A stretch of 61,330 nucleotides of DNA from contig CAYLJJ010000027.1 in NCBI GenBank assembly GCA_964384025.1, forward strand, positions 1 through 61,330, written 5' to 3'. This document shows positions 43,369 through 51,231 of the stretch, piece by piece. The stretch is from CAYLJJ01 sp964384025 (GTDB lineage Bacteria > Myxococcota_A > Bradymonadia > UBA7976 > UBA1532). The first letter of the stretch is position 1. Every line of letters starts with the position of its first letter. Made by a program: the position numbers and the translations under genes. Under the pieces are notes generated by a model that saw nothing but the letters and a program-made list of their open reading frames with translations, was not told the origin of the DNA and did not search any database.

Positions 43369-44670
43369 CTATTTGATCCCAACCATCTCCTCCAACATCG
43401 CTGTGGTCACCGACTTGGGACGCTCGATGGGGAAGCCCAGGGCACGGCTCCAGACCAAGTTGGCCAAGACGCCGATGGCACGACCAACACCAAAAAGTAC
43501 AGTATAGAAGTCAAATTCCTTGATGCCATAATGCCATTGAATCACGCCAGATTGCGCGTCCACATTGGGCCAGGGGTTCTTAGCCTTGCCCTGCTCTCTG
43601 AGGATATCAGGGACCATCTCGTAGAGCATAGAGGTGACGCGGAACAGCTCATCATCAGGCATATGCTTGAGGCAATACTCGCGTTGCTGACTGTAGCGAG
43701 GATCTGTGCGCCGCAGCACCGCGTGACCATAGCCTGGGATCACCTGTCCAGAGTTAAGGGTCTCCCAAAGGAATTTCTTCAGATCTTCCTTGGTCGGTAC
43801 CTTTCCGCCCAGGCGCGTGAAGACGTTCTGTACCCAACGGAGGGTCTCCTGGTTGGCGAGGCCATGAAGAGGACCTGCCAAGCCGTTGATGCCCGCAGAG
43901 AGAGCATAGTAGGGATCTGAGAGAGCGGAACCCACCAGATGGGTTGTATGCGCGGAGACGTTACCAGATTCATGATCAGAGTGCAGCAAGAAGTACATCC
44001 GCGCGACATCATCATAGGGCTCTGGGATACCCATCAGATAGGCGAAGTTAGAGCCCAGATCCATAGAGGGCCGACAGGGCTTGTGGATATCGGAGCGGTA
44101 CTTCATCCGATAGATATAGGCTGCGATGGTGGGGAGGCGGCTCACCAGATTCATGGCATCTTCAAGAGCAGACTCCCAAGCCTTCATGCGATCATAGCCC
44201 TCCTGATAGAAGCGCGCGAACTTGGACTCCCGCTGCATCGCCAGGATCGCTGTAGAGAACATAGTCATGGGGTGAGCATCATTGGGCATCGCCCGCAGCA
44301 GATCGAAGACATACTGAGGGACACAGGTCCGCTGTTGCATCTCTTCGATGATCTCTGCGGTCTCTTCAGCATTGGGGATGTCGCCTGTCAGGAGATACCA
44401 CCAGAAAGCCTCGACATAGGGGTAGTCCTTGCCCTCTGGCTTGGGCAGCAACTCAAGTACCTCTGAGATGGTCCTCCCTCGAAAGCGGATCCCCTCCATA
44501 GGATCAAGATAAGAGATGTCAGTGACGAGCATCTTGACACCTCGAGCGCCACCGATGACTTGGCGAACAGAGACATCACCTACCTTGACATCTCCATACT
44601 CTTTGAGTAGTCGGGTGATGCGTGGGCGCTCCATCTCAATCTTTTGAGCCAGTTTTTCCTTCAAGGACAC
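43369..44670 (-). CDS. gltA: Citrate synthase, mitochondrial (eukaryotic-like) type
   Basis: A 433-residue enzyme condensing oxaloacetate and acetyl-CoA at the entry of the TCA cycle. Unlike most bacterial forms it carries the mitochondrial pattern: LLHSDHESGNVSAHTTHLVGSALSDPY by parts, then GLAGPLHGLANQE with the catalytic His, PGYGHAVLRRTDPR with the second His, and VDAQSG with the catalytic Asp. Such enzymes are known in Geobacter and some other deltaproteobacteria. GTG 44670 is the start with AAGGAG seven bases before. It appears to be a single-gene unit with its own promoter. Confidence 0.96.
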   Translation of the reverse strand: MSLKEKLAQKIEMERPRITRLLKEYGDVKVGDVSVRQVIGGARGVKMLVTDISYLDPMEGIRFRGRTISEVLELLPKPEGKDYPYVEAFWWYLLTGDIPNAEETAEIIEEMQQRTCVPQYVFDLLRAMPNDAHPMTMFSTAILAMQRESKFARFYQEGYDRMKAWESALEDAMNLVSRLPTIAAYIYRMKYRSDIHKPCRPSMDLGSNFAYLMGIPEPYDDVARMYFLLHSDHESGNVSAHTTHLVGSALSDPYYALSAGINGLAGPLHGLANQETLRWVQNVFTRLGGKVPTKEDLKKFLWETLNSGQVIPGYGHAVLRRTDPRYSQQREYCLKHMPDDELFRVTSMLYEMVPDILREQGKAKNPWPNVDAQSGVIQWHYGIKEFDFYTVLFGVGRAIGVLANLVWSRALGFPIERPKSVTTAMLEEMVGIK

Positions 44671-44808
44671 TGTGATCTCCTTCCTGAGTTTTCAGGGTTT
44701 TATATGGTATCTATAGGCTCCAAGCTGAGTATTTCAGCGTATAGGGCCATCGATGTTCCCAGAGCATCCTAACAGTGATCCCATAAATGTCCATCCATTT
44801 TGACGCCT

Positions 44809-44836
44809 TGTATAAAATAATCAAACATACGATCAA
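44809..44836 (-). promoter_or_regulatory. Candidate promoter of the citrate synthase gene
   Basis: On the minus strand TTGATC (44836-44831), a 16-base spacer and TATACA (44814-44809) stand about 140 bases before the GTG start. The match is fair. A long leader would result. Nothing else convincing lies in 44671-44851. Confidence 0.4.
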
Positions 44837-44851
44837 TAGATGTTTTTTGAG

Positions 44852-45310
44852 CTAATCGAGAGGGGCGTCATAGAGAGGAACAGGAGCGGGGGGAAGATCG
44901 GGAGCTGCGTAGAGGGGTTTGGCCTCGCCTTCGGGGGGAGGTAGGGGGAGCGGGGAGGGAGCAGAATAGAGAGGCTTCGCTTCGCTTTCAGGGGGAGGCG
45001 TGAGCGGCGGAGGGGGTGCAAAGCGTGGATCAGGCTTCTTTTCTGTAGGCTTGACCGGCATGGGGACCCCGTAAAGCTCTACAGGCTCGGGGGGCTGTAG
45101 CTTTGGATCTGGAGCCATATACTCCGCGATGGGACCTGGATCTGCGACCTGTTGAGGAGGAGGCTCAACGGAAGGACCAGCATAGAGAGTCTTGGGTCCA
45201 CAAGCCAGCAGCCCTGTGCTCAAAAGAGCAGCACCCAGGAGGTTTCTCTTTTGAGCGTCCAGATCTTTGATGAGGGATTTGATGATCTCGCGAATCTGCT
45301 CTTCACTCAT
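44852..45310 (-). CDS. Pro-rich exported peptide with LYxxP repeats
   Basis: A 152-residue protein. The first 20 residues are charged and helical (MSEEQIREIIKSLIKDL), then a hydrophobic stretch ends in LLACGP (Cys37), like a delayed lipoprotein signal. The rest is Pro-rich with a recurring Tyr-x-x-Pro unit: LYAGP, EYMAP, LYGVP, LYSAP, LYAAP and LYDAP. It is disordered and perhaps surface-anchored. Similar small Pro/Tyr-rich proteins occur in myxobacteria, as I recall, without known role. On its strand no good ribosome site precedes ATG 45310. Confidence 0.55.
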   Translation of the reverse strand: MSEEQIREIIKSLIKDLDAQKRNLLGAALLSTGLLACGPKTLYAGPSVEPPPQQVADPGPIAEYMAPDPKLQPPEPVELYGVPMPVKPTEKKPDPRFAPPPPLTPPPESEAKPLYSAPSPLPLPPPEGEAKPLYAAPDLPPAPVPLYDAPLD

Positions 45311-45325
45311 AAGGAGGAACCCAGC

Positions 45326-45391
45326 ATGTACAACCTCTACAGCCTTTTCCTTTGTTTATATATCTCAAATTTCATATGCGTGCAATATTAA
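45326..45391 (+). CDS. Possible 21-residue hydrophobic small protein
   Basis: ATG 45326 is preceded, at good spacing, by a full AAGGAGG (45311-45317). The frame reads MYNLYSLFLCLYISNFICVQY, a single membrane-type stretch, and stops at TAA 45391. It may be a small membrane protein or a leader for the deformylase-like gene 56 bases further on. Against it: AAGGAGG overlaps the start region of the divergent Pro-rich gene and could be chance. Confidence 0.35.
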   Translation: MYNLYSLFLCLYISNFICVQY

Positions 45392-45447
45392 ATGGTTCGC
45401 CTTTTAAAGAGCTTCCTCTAAAATCCTCTACTGATGAGAAGCTTAAT

Positions 45448-46107
45448 ATGAATCGACGCCAACTGCTCAAGGCCCTTGGAGGGACCTCTATCGCTGGGCT
45501 CTTTGGCTGTAGTGCTCGCCCTCAGCGCCCAGAGCTAAACCCTGAGGAGTCTAAGCGCCTCCAGCTTGAGGGGGAAAGCCTGGAGATCCTCACCAAGGGG
45601 AGCCCTCTACTCCGCCGTCGTGCCCGCCCTGTTCCTCGTGCCTGGGACTTGAAACAGCTGGCGGAGCGGATGGAGCAGAGCATGAGGACCGCTGGGGGGG
45701 TGGGGATCGCTGGCCCTCAGGTTGGGATCTCCCTGCGGGTAGCCTGCCTGATGTTGGGCTATCGTGGAGAGCAGCCTCAGCAGATCTTTGTCCGCAATCC
45801 CCTCATCTTGGAGCGCTCTGATGAGTTGGTTGAGGGTTATGAGGGCTGCCTGAGTATCCCTGGTGTGGGGGGCCTGGTTCGCCGAAACCGCTGGATTCAG
45901 CTCAGCTATGAAGATCTAGAAGGACGCCCTCGGCGAGCAGAAGCGGAGGGTCCTGACGCCGTGCTCTGGCAGCACGAGTTGGATCATCTAGATGGAGTCC
46001 TCTATATCGATCGTCTCTTGGGAGAGCTGCTGCCGATGGAGGAGGTGCGCCGGAGACGTAAGCTCCAGGGCCTGCGCCTTGATCCCCTGATGGAGTCCCT
46101 GGCCTGA
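45448..46107 (+). CDS. Peptide deformylase homologue with Tat-lipoprotein signal
   Basis: A 219-residue protein whose enzyme part keeps all deformylase motifs: GGVGIAGPQVG (83-93), EGCLSIPG with metal ligand Cys134, and WQHELDHLDG with His176, Glu177 and His180. The usual enzyme acts on nascent chains in the cytosol, but this one begins MNRRQLLKALGG...GLFGCS, a twin-arginine signal with a lipobox Cys21. It therefore seems to be exported folded, with its metal, and anchored. What it deformylates outside the cytosol is unknown; a formyl-peptide or another amidase role is possible. I chose ATG 45448 since the in-frame upstream part lacks a signal and ribosome site. It is convergent and adjacent to the next gene. 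Confidence 0.85.
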   Translation: MNRRQLLKALGGTSIAGLFGCSARPQRPELNPEESKRLQLEGESLEILTKGSPLLRRRARPVPRAWDLKQLAERMEQSMRTAGGVGIAGPQVGISLRVACLMLGYRGEQPQQIFVRNPLILERSDELVEGYEGCLSIPGVGGLVRRNRWIQLSYEDLEGRPRRAEAEGPDAVLWQHELDHLDGVLYIDRLLGELLPMEEVRRRRKLQGLRLDPLMESLA

Positions 46108-46641
46108 TCAGCTCTCCCAGCTGGGATCCAGGATCCAGGGCTCCTCTCTCTCTTCAATCCGAGCTGGAGAGTGGCCCAAGAGCCCCGCTCTCCAAGGCAG
46201 CACCTCCTCTTCACCTCTCAGAAAGAGGCTTTGAACTTGGAGCAGATCAGCGCTGAAGTAGAGCTTCTGGAGCTTGGGGAGAGGCTTAACGCAGTTTGTA
46301 GCCTTAAGGAAGGGCACAACTGAGAGCGCTGAGAAGCGCTCATGAGCCAGGAGCCACCAAGGATCATAATGCCAAGCACCCACCAACTCAGGGAGATCTA
46401 AGGGCTGAGCGGCAGGGCGCAGATGGACGCTGTGGCCCAACTTTAGCGTGCCTAGAAGAGGGATCTTAAGGGCTCCCGGCTGAGGCTTGAAGAAGTAGAT
46501 CTTGGAACAACCCTCGTAGACGAACATGAGGCTCAGCACCTCTCCATCTCCGTTAAAGAAGGGGAAGAGAGAGGCGCCCTCATAGAGCGTATCGCGGTAG
46601 AGGATCTTAGAGTTATGAAGACGATGGGCAGAGATGTTCAT
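46108..46641 (-). CDS. Unknown protein downstream of SPFH gene
   Basis: A 177-residue protein that I do not recognise. It is Leu/Trp/Phe-rich with alternating beta-like segments (LFPFFNGDGEVLSLMFVYEGCSKIYFF by parts; WHYDPWWLLAHERFSALSVVPF) and no signal or transmembrane helix. It overlaps the SPFH gene by four bases, so it is probably its cytosolic partner. Its stop is one base from the deformylase-like stop on the other strand. Confidence 0.55.
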   Translation of the reverse strand: MNISAHRLHNSKILYRDTLYEGASLFPFFNGDGEVLSLMFVYEGCSKIYFFKPQPGALKIPLLGTLKLGHSVHLRPAAQPLDLPELVGAWHYDPWWLLAHERFSALSVVPFLKATNCVKPLPKLQKLYFSADLLQVQSLFLRGEEEVLPWRAGLLGHSPARIEEREEPWILDPSWES

Positions 46642-47486
46642 TTTTTATCTTCTGTTCTTAGGCGGTAACCCAGGGCAGCCATCGCGGCTGGATCCAGGCT
46701 CTCGGTCATAGATGAGGGGATCAGCATCAGAGCGCCTCGCTCTTTGATCGACTCATAGGTCATATTCATGCTGCGCAGCTGAAGGGCGATGGGATCAGCT
46801 CCATACACTTCAGCGGCCTCAAGCATCTGTGTGGCCACCTGGATCTCGCTCTCGGCCAGGATCACGCGGGCTTCTCGCTCTCGATCAGCTTGAGCTTTGC
46901 GGCTCATCGCGTCCTCTAGGCCCCCTGGGAGGATCAAGTCTCTGATCTCCACCGACTTGACCGAGAGCCCCCACTCTTCAGCTTTGGCCTCTATGGTCTG
47001 CTCCAGCTCTCGATCCAAGCGCTCTCGATCGGAGATCATCTGCACCAGCTCTGTACGACCAATCACATCTCGTAGACTGGTCTGGGCTGCCCAGGTGATG
47101 GTTTGCAGGTAATCTTCAACCCCCAATATGGCTCGTTTGGCCTCCTTCACCTCCCAAAACAGCACCGCATCGACGTTGATCGGTACGGTGTCCTGAGTGA
47201 GGGTTCGTTCTGCAGAGAAGGGGGTTGAGCGGATACGCATATCCACCCGCTCAGCGAGGCTATCAAAGCCAGGGATCAGCCAATTGAGACCTGGCTTGAG
47301 GAGATGACGAAATCTCCCCAGTCGCAGGAGAATACCAAACTCCCACTCCTTGATGATGCGAGGTGAGCATGAGAAATAAAGCAGCCCCAGAGAGATCAGC
47401 AGGGCTTCTAAGGGGCCTTGGGTATAGAAAGCCAAGCCCCCTCCCACAAAAGCGCTGAGAATAAGAAGCAGAGCGAAGATGTTCAT
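46638..47486 (-). CDS. SPFH/stomatin-like membrane protein (slipin)
   Basis: A 282-residue protein. Two N-terminal hydrophobic segments (about 4-45) anchor it; then the Band 7 domain follows (EWEFGILLRLGRFRHLLKPGLNWLIPGFDS by parts, LTQDTVPINVDAVLFWEVKEAKRAILGVEDY by parts), and a helical AE-rich region (EREARVILAESEIQVATQML) that oligomerises. Slipins form ring or microdomain scaffolds and often pair with NfeD proteases, which are not seen here. It begins 15 bases after the stop of the MYXO-CTERM gene. Confidence 0.9.
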   Translation of the reverse strand: MNIFALLLILSAFVGGGLAFYTQGPLEALLISLGLLYFSCSPRIIKEWEFGILLRLGRFRHLLKPGLNWLIPGFDSLAERVDMRIRSTPFSAERTLTQDTVPINVDAVLFWEVKEAKRAILGVEDYLQTITWAAQTSLRDVIGRTELVQMISDRERLDRELEQTIEAKAEEWGLSVKSVEIRDLILPGGLEDAMSRKAQADREREARVILAESEIQVATQMLEAAEVYGADPIALQLRSMNMTYESIKERGALMLIPSSMTESLDPAAMAALGYRLRTEDKK

Positions 47487-47501
47487 TTGACCTCCATAGG
47501 C

Positions 47502-49436
47502 TTATCTCTTTGGGAACCTCAATGCCCAGAGAGGAAGCAACAGGCTGAGCCAAAACCAAGGGGGCAGGCTGGGGCGCCCCAAGTGGCAGTGACAATCTGC
47601 TTCATCCTCCTCAAACTCCTCCAGATGAGGGAGGAGAGCGTCTGGGTTTCTCCCTTGATCTACAGCGCTCCGGTCTGGATTGGAGAGCTCTCCCCGATCC
47701 AGCGTGGGCGTAGCATCAGGGATAACCCCCAGATCAAACTCTGGAGCGATCGGTGGAAGACAGAGACCGCTCTCCTCATCACAATGCGGGAGAGCTGGAT
47801 CACGACACTCGCTGGAGAGCATACAGCGGGGGATACAGGCTAGACCTCCGATATCGGTCTCCGCATCGGCGCAGATCTGCCCTGGCTGACAATCGGCGTT
47901 GCGACCACAGCGGCTCAGGCAGAGATTCAAGCCCATCGTCTCTCCACAGGCTGAGCCATCGGGGCAATCTCCGTCGCAGTCGAGGAAGCTACAGTAGCCT
48001 CCTCGAAAGCCAGGCACCTCCGGCTCCATAAGGCAGATCATCAGCCCACCACACTCCTCGTCGCGCTTACAGGGATCCCCCACATCCACATCCCCACCGC
48101 AGTCTCGATCACCCTGATCTGTGGTGCCATCACAGTCATTGTCTAAGCCATCATCACAGAGTTCATGATTAGGCTGAACTTCGCCCTCACAAGCTCCCCA
48201 GAGCCCCTCCATACAGTGAGTCCGCCCGAGACGGCAGAGGCCAAAACCAGCGGTCCCAACAGGGCCTTCATAGCAATCTCGGCTCTCTCCAGGACTACAC
48301 TCGTGGGGAATGCAATCTCCCCAAGCGCTCCAGGCACACAGCTCAGAGCATCGACGGGTCCGGCGCCCCCGAGCCTCATCGCAGGCCTCCTCAAAGATCT
48401 CTTCAGGGCGGCACTCTCCCTCATTGATACACTCTCCCTGCTCCCAGAAGCAGAGCTCAGAGCAGCTTTGCTGCTCGATCCCACAATTGCCACAGCCCTT
48501 CTGTCTGTTACTCCCCACCTCACACTCTCCCTGTCTCTCACACTCCCCATACTCTCCCCAGCGAGCATCCTCCTGGCAGATCCGCGTTCGCCAACCGCAA
48601 CGCTCACAAGGAGTTTGTTGCTGGGCATTGGGATCACAGCCTCCGATGATGGAGCGAATCTCCAGATCGTAGAAGTTGTAGTCCTGTCCATCTCGGGGAG
48701 AGACACGAAGCAGATAGTCTCCAGCAGAGAGAGGGCCTGCCTCAGCAAGGGTGGCCTCAGGCAGACTGCCCCCTGCGGAGAGCCGCTCTCCCTCTAGATC
48801 AAAGAGATCCCCCTCCAGGCGGCCATTCTGACTGCGATGAACAACTCGGATGCTCAAGAGGCTGCGATCCAAAGTCGAGATCAGATACCAGTCTTGATCA
48901 CGGCTGATGTGATCAGGGCTAAGACCTTGAGGTAGACGTTGAGCCTGCCCGCTGGCGTCATTCTCCTCCAACTCATCATCTTCAACAAAGCTCAGAGAGA
49001 TTGTAGAGGTAGAGGGGCGATCATAAAGACACCAGAAACCACACTCCGCCTTCTCAACCTCTGCCCGTGCGTAGATCTCGATCTCTCCCCCGCTGTCTTC
49101 TTGAGGGAAGCCAGAGGCACAATCTACAAACCGCTCCAGCCGCTGAGCTTCAAGCTCCTCAGGGCTGATCTCCAGCTCCTGGCTCCAGATCTCATCATCA
49201 CCAACAAAATCATCCTCATAGAGCCACAGGTAGATCTTATCTCCAGCGCTGAAGGGCACCCCCTCTCCTCCAACCTCAAGCTGGATGAAGCAGTGGCTGC
49301 GGCTGTCTCCGCTGATCGCCTGTGAGAGCAGGGTCAAGCCGAGGAGGGTATCATCCACCCGCTCCTCGGTGGACCGCTCACTGGGGAGCGCCTGAGCCTG
49401 AGATGAGAGCAGGAGAGAGAGCAGGAGGAGGCGCAT
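47502..49436 (-). CDS. Secreted Cys-rich protein with MopE motif and MYXO-CTERM-like tail
   Basis: A 644-residue exported protein. Signal MRLLLLSLLLSSQAQA; a beta domain; a PPC-like beta domain (RDQDWYLISTLDRSLLSIRVV, GDYLLRVSPRDG); many Cys pairs; the MopE-type motif CDDGLDNDCDGTTDQGDRDC; EGF/Dickkopf-like Cys repeats (GDPCKRDEECGG); an Asp/Pro/Arg linker; and a C-terminal tail of CHC, a hydrophobic helix (PPWFWLSLLLPLWAL) and RFPKR. This tripartite end matches myxobacterial sorting signals (MYXO-CTERM), which lead to surface display. ATG 49436 is favoured over TTG 49439 with GGAG before it. It begins the unit with the SPFH and unknown genes. Confidence 0.82.
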   Translation of the reverse strand: MRLLLLSLLLSSQAQALPSERSTEERVDDTLLGLTLLSQAISGDSRSHCFIQLEVGGEGVPFSAGDKIYLWLYEDDFVGDDEIWSQELEISPEELEAQRLERFVDCASGFPQEDSGGEIEIYARAEVEKAECGFWCLYDRPSTSTISLSFVEDDELEENDASGQAQRLPQGLSPDHISRDQDWYLISTLDRSLLSIRVVHRSQNGRLEGDLFDLEGERLSAGGSLPEATLAEAGPLSAGDYLLRVSPRDGQDYNFYDLEIRSIIGGCDPNAQQQTPCERCGWRTRICQEDARWGEYGECERQGECEVGSNRQKGCGNCGIEQQSCSELCFWEQGECINEGECRPEEIFEEACDEARGRRTRRCSELCAWSAWGDCIPHECSPGESRDCYEGPVGTAGFGLCRLGRTHCMEGLWGACEGEVQPNHELCDDGLDNDCDGTTDQGDRDCGGDVDVGDPCKRDEECGGLMICLMEPEVPGFRGGYCSFLDCDGDCPDGSACGETMGLNLCLSRCGRNADCQPGQICADAETDIGGLACIPRCMLSSECRDPALPHCDEESGLCLPPIAPEFDLGVIPDATPTLDRGELSNPDRSAVDQGRNPDALLPHLEEFEEDEADCHCHLGRPSLPPWFWLSLLLPLWALRFPKR

Positions 49437-49522
49437 CAAGACTCCATAGAGGCACAGCGAGGAGGATCATGATATCAGCATCTTCTCAGGAGAACATAAG
49501 CCCAACCGAGTGAGGAGAGGTG

Positions 49523-51190
49523 ATGAAGCAGATCGTAGAATGTGTCCCCAATATTTCTGAGGGTCGCGACCAGAAGATCATTGAGGCCTGTGCTCAGTCC
49601 GCTGCGGGAGTTGAGGGGGTGACTCTCTTAGATGTGGACGCTGGCGCGGACACCAACCGGACGGTGATCACCTTCGCTGGATCTCCAGAGGCGGTCTCGG
49701 AGGCAGCTTTTCGCTTGATCAAGAGCAGTCATCAGCTCATCGATATGCGCAAACACAGTGGGGCTCATCCTCGTGCAGGAGCTACAGATGTCTGCCCCTT
49801 TGTGCCGGTCTCTGGGGTGAGCATGGAGGAGTGCGTGGTCCTGGCCCGAGCGCTGGGAGCGCGTGTAGCAACTGAGCTGGACCTGCCTGTCTACTTCTAT
49901 GAATATGCAGCCCTTCGTGAAGGGCGCCGCAACCTCGCCCAGGTTCGTAGAGGGGAGTATGAAGCTCTCCCTCAGAAGATGCAGGACCCTGACTGGGCTC
50001 CAGACTGTGGCCCTCATCGCTTCTGCCCTGAGTTTGGCGTGCTGCATGTCAGCGCTCGCAAGTTCCTGGGTGCTTATAATATCAACCTCAACACCCGTGC
50101 GCGGCGCCTAGCTCATGACATCGCTTTGACGATCCGCCAGCGAGGGCGAGCCAAGCGCGATGAACAGGGAGAGATCATCCGCCACCCTAACGGTAAGCCT
50201 GTCAAGGTTCCGGGGCTCTTCAAGCACTGCAAGGCGGCGGCTTGGTATCTAGACGAGATTCAGCAGTGCCAAGTGACCATGAACTTGACCGATCTAGAGG
50301 TCACCGCCCCTCATCAAGTCTTCGATACGGTCTGCAAGCTGGCCGCCTCCAAAGGGATGCGGGTCACGGGCAGCGAGCTGGTGGGTTTGATCCCGCTCGA
50401 CACCTTGTTGGAGGCTGGGCGTTTCTACCTACGCAAGCAGGGGCGCTCTACTGCAGTACATGAGAGAGAGCTGCTGAGGGTCGCCATCGAATCCATGGGC
50501 TTGAATGATGTAGCCCCCTTTGAGCCTGAGAAGAAGATCATCGAGTACGCCATCGCCCAGCGGAAAGAAAATGCCTTGGTGGATCTCAGCCTTCAGGGCT
50601 TCGCTGAGGAGCTGGCCTCTGAGTCGATGGCGCCGGGTGGAGGCAGCGTCGCCGCTCTCTGTGGTGCCTTAGCCGCCAGCTTGACCACCATGGTGGGTAA
50701 CCTGAGTCATGGAAAGAAGGGCTATGAGGAGGTTTGGGAGCTGATGGAGTCTGTAGCCCTCAAGGGGCAAAAGCTCAAAGATCGTCTCCTTTGCGCTATC
50801 GACGCAGATACAGAGTCCTTTAACGCCATCATCAGCGCCCGTCGTATGCCGCGCCGAGGCGAGGAGCAGAAGGCGGCTCGCGCCGAAGCGATGCAAGCAG
50901 CTCAGAAGGCCGCCACCCGCATCCCCTATCAGGTCGCTGAGGGGGCCGTAGAGTGCTTTGACCTCATCCAAGTGATGCTGGAGAAGGGCAACCAAAACAG
51001 CCTCTCTGATGCAGGAGTTGCTGCCTACTGTGCTTACGCGGCTGTTCATGGCGCAGCCCTCAATGTGCACATCAACCTGCCAGAGATTAAGGACGCAGGA
51101 TTCAAAGAGGAGATGCTCAAGAACATAGAGCGCCTCTGCGCTCAGGCTGATAAGCGCCTAAAGGAACTAAACCTTCTCGCTTTGCCGTAA
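49523..51190 (+). CDS. ftcD: Bifunctional glutamate formimidoyltransferase / formimidoyl-THF cyclodeaminase
   Basis: A 555-residue enzyme of histidine degradation and folate metabolism. Residues about 1-330 are the formimidoyltransferase (VECVPNISEGRD, DAGADTNRTVITF, KHSGAHPRAGATDVCPF). Residues about 350-555 are the cyclodeaminase (SMAPGGGSVAALCGALAASLTTMVGNLS). It transfers the formimidoyl group of formimidoyl-glutamate to tetrahydrofolate and releases ammonia. The fused form is best known from animals and occurs in some bacteria. GAGGAGAGG stands before ATG 49523. No other hut genes are near. Confidence 0.95.
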   Translation: MKQIVECVPNISEGRDQKIIEACAQSAAGVEGVTLLDVDAGADTNRTVITFAGSPEAVSEAAFRLIKSSHQLIDMRKHSGAHPRAGATDVCPFVPVSGVSMEECVVLARALGARVATELDLPVYFYEYAALREGRRNLAQVRRGEYEALPQKMQDPDWAPDCGPHRFCPEFGVLHVSARKFLGAYNINLNTRARRLAHDIALTIRQRGRAKRDEQGEIIRHPNGKPVKVPGLFKHCKAAAWYLDEIQQCQVTMNLTDLEVTAPHQVFDTVCKLAASKGMRVTGSELVGLIPLDTLLEAGRFYLRKQGRSTAVHERELLRVAIESMGLNDVAPFEPEKKIIEYAIAQRKENALVDLSLQGFAEELASESMAPGGGSVAALCGALAASLTTMVGNLSHGKKGYEEVWELMESVALKGQKLKDRLLCAIDADTESFNAIISARRMPRRGEEQKAARAEAMQAAQKAATRIPYQVAEGAVECFDLIQVMLEKGNQNSLSDAGVAAYCAYAAVHGAALNVHINLPEIKDAGFKEEMLKNIERLCAQADKRLKELNLLALP

Positions 51191-51231
51191 TTTTGGCTGT
51201 GGAGCGAGAAAAAAAGCTTTAAGCTGACTTT

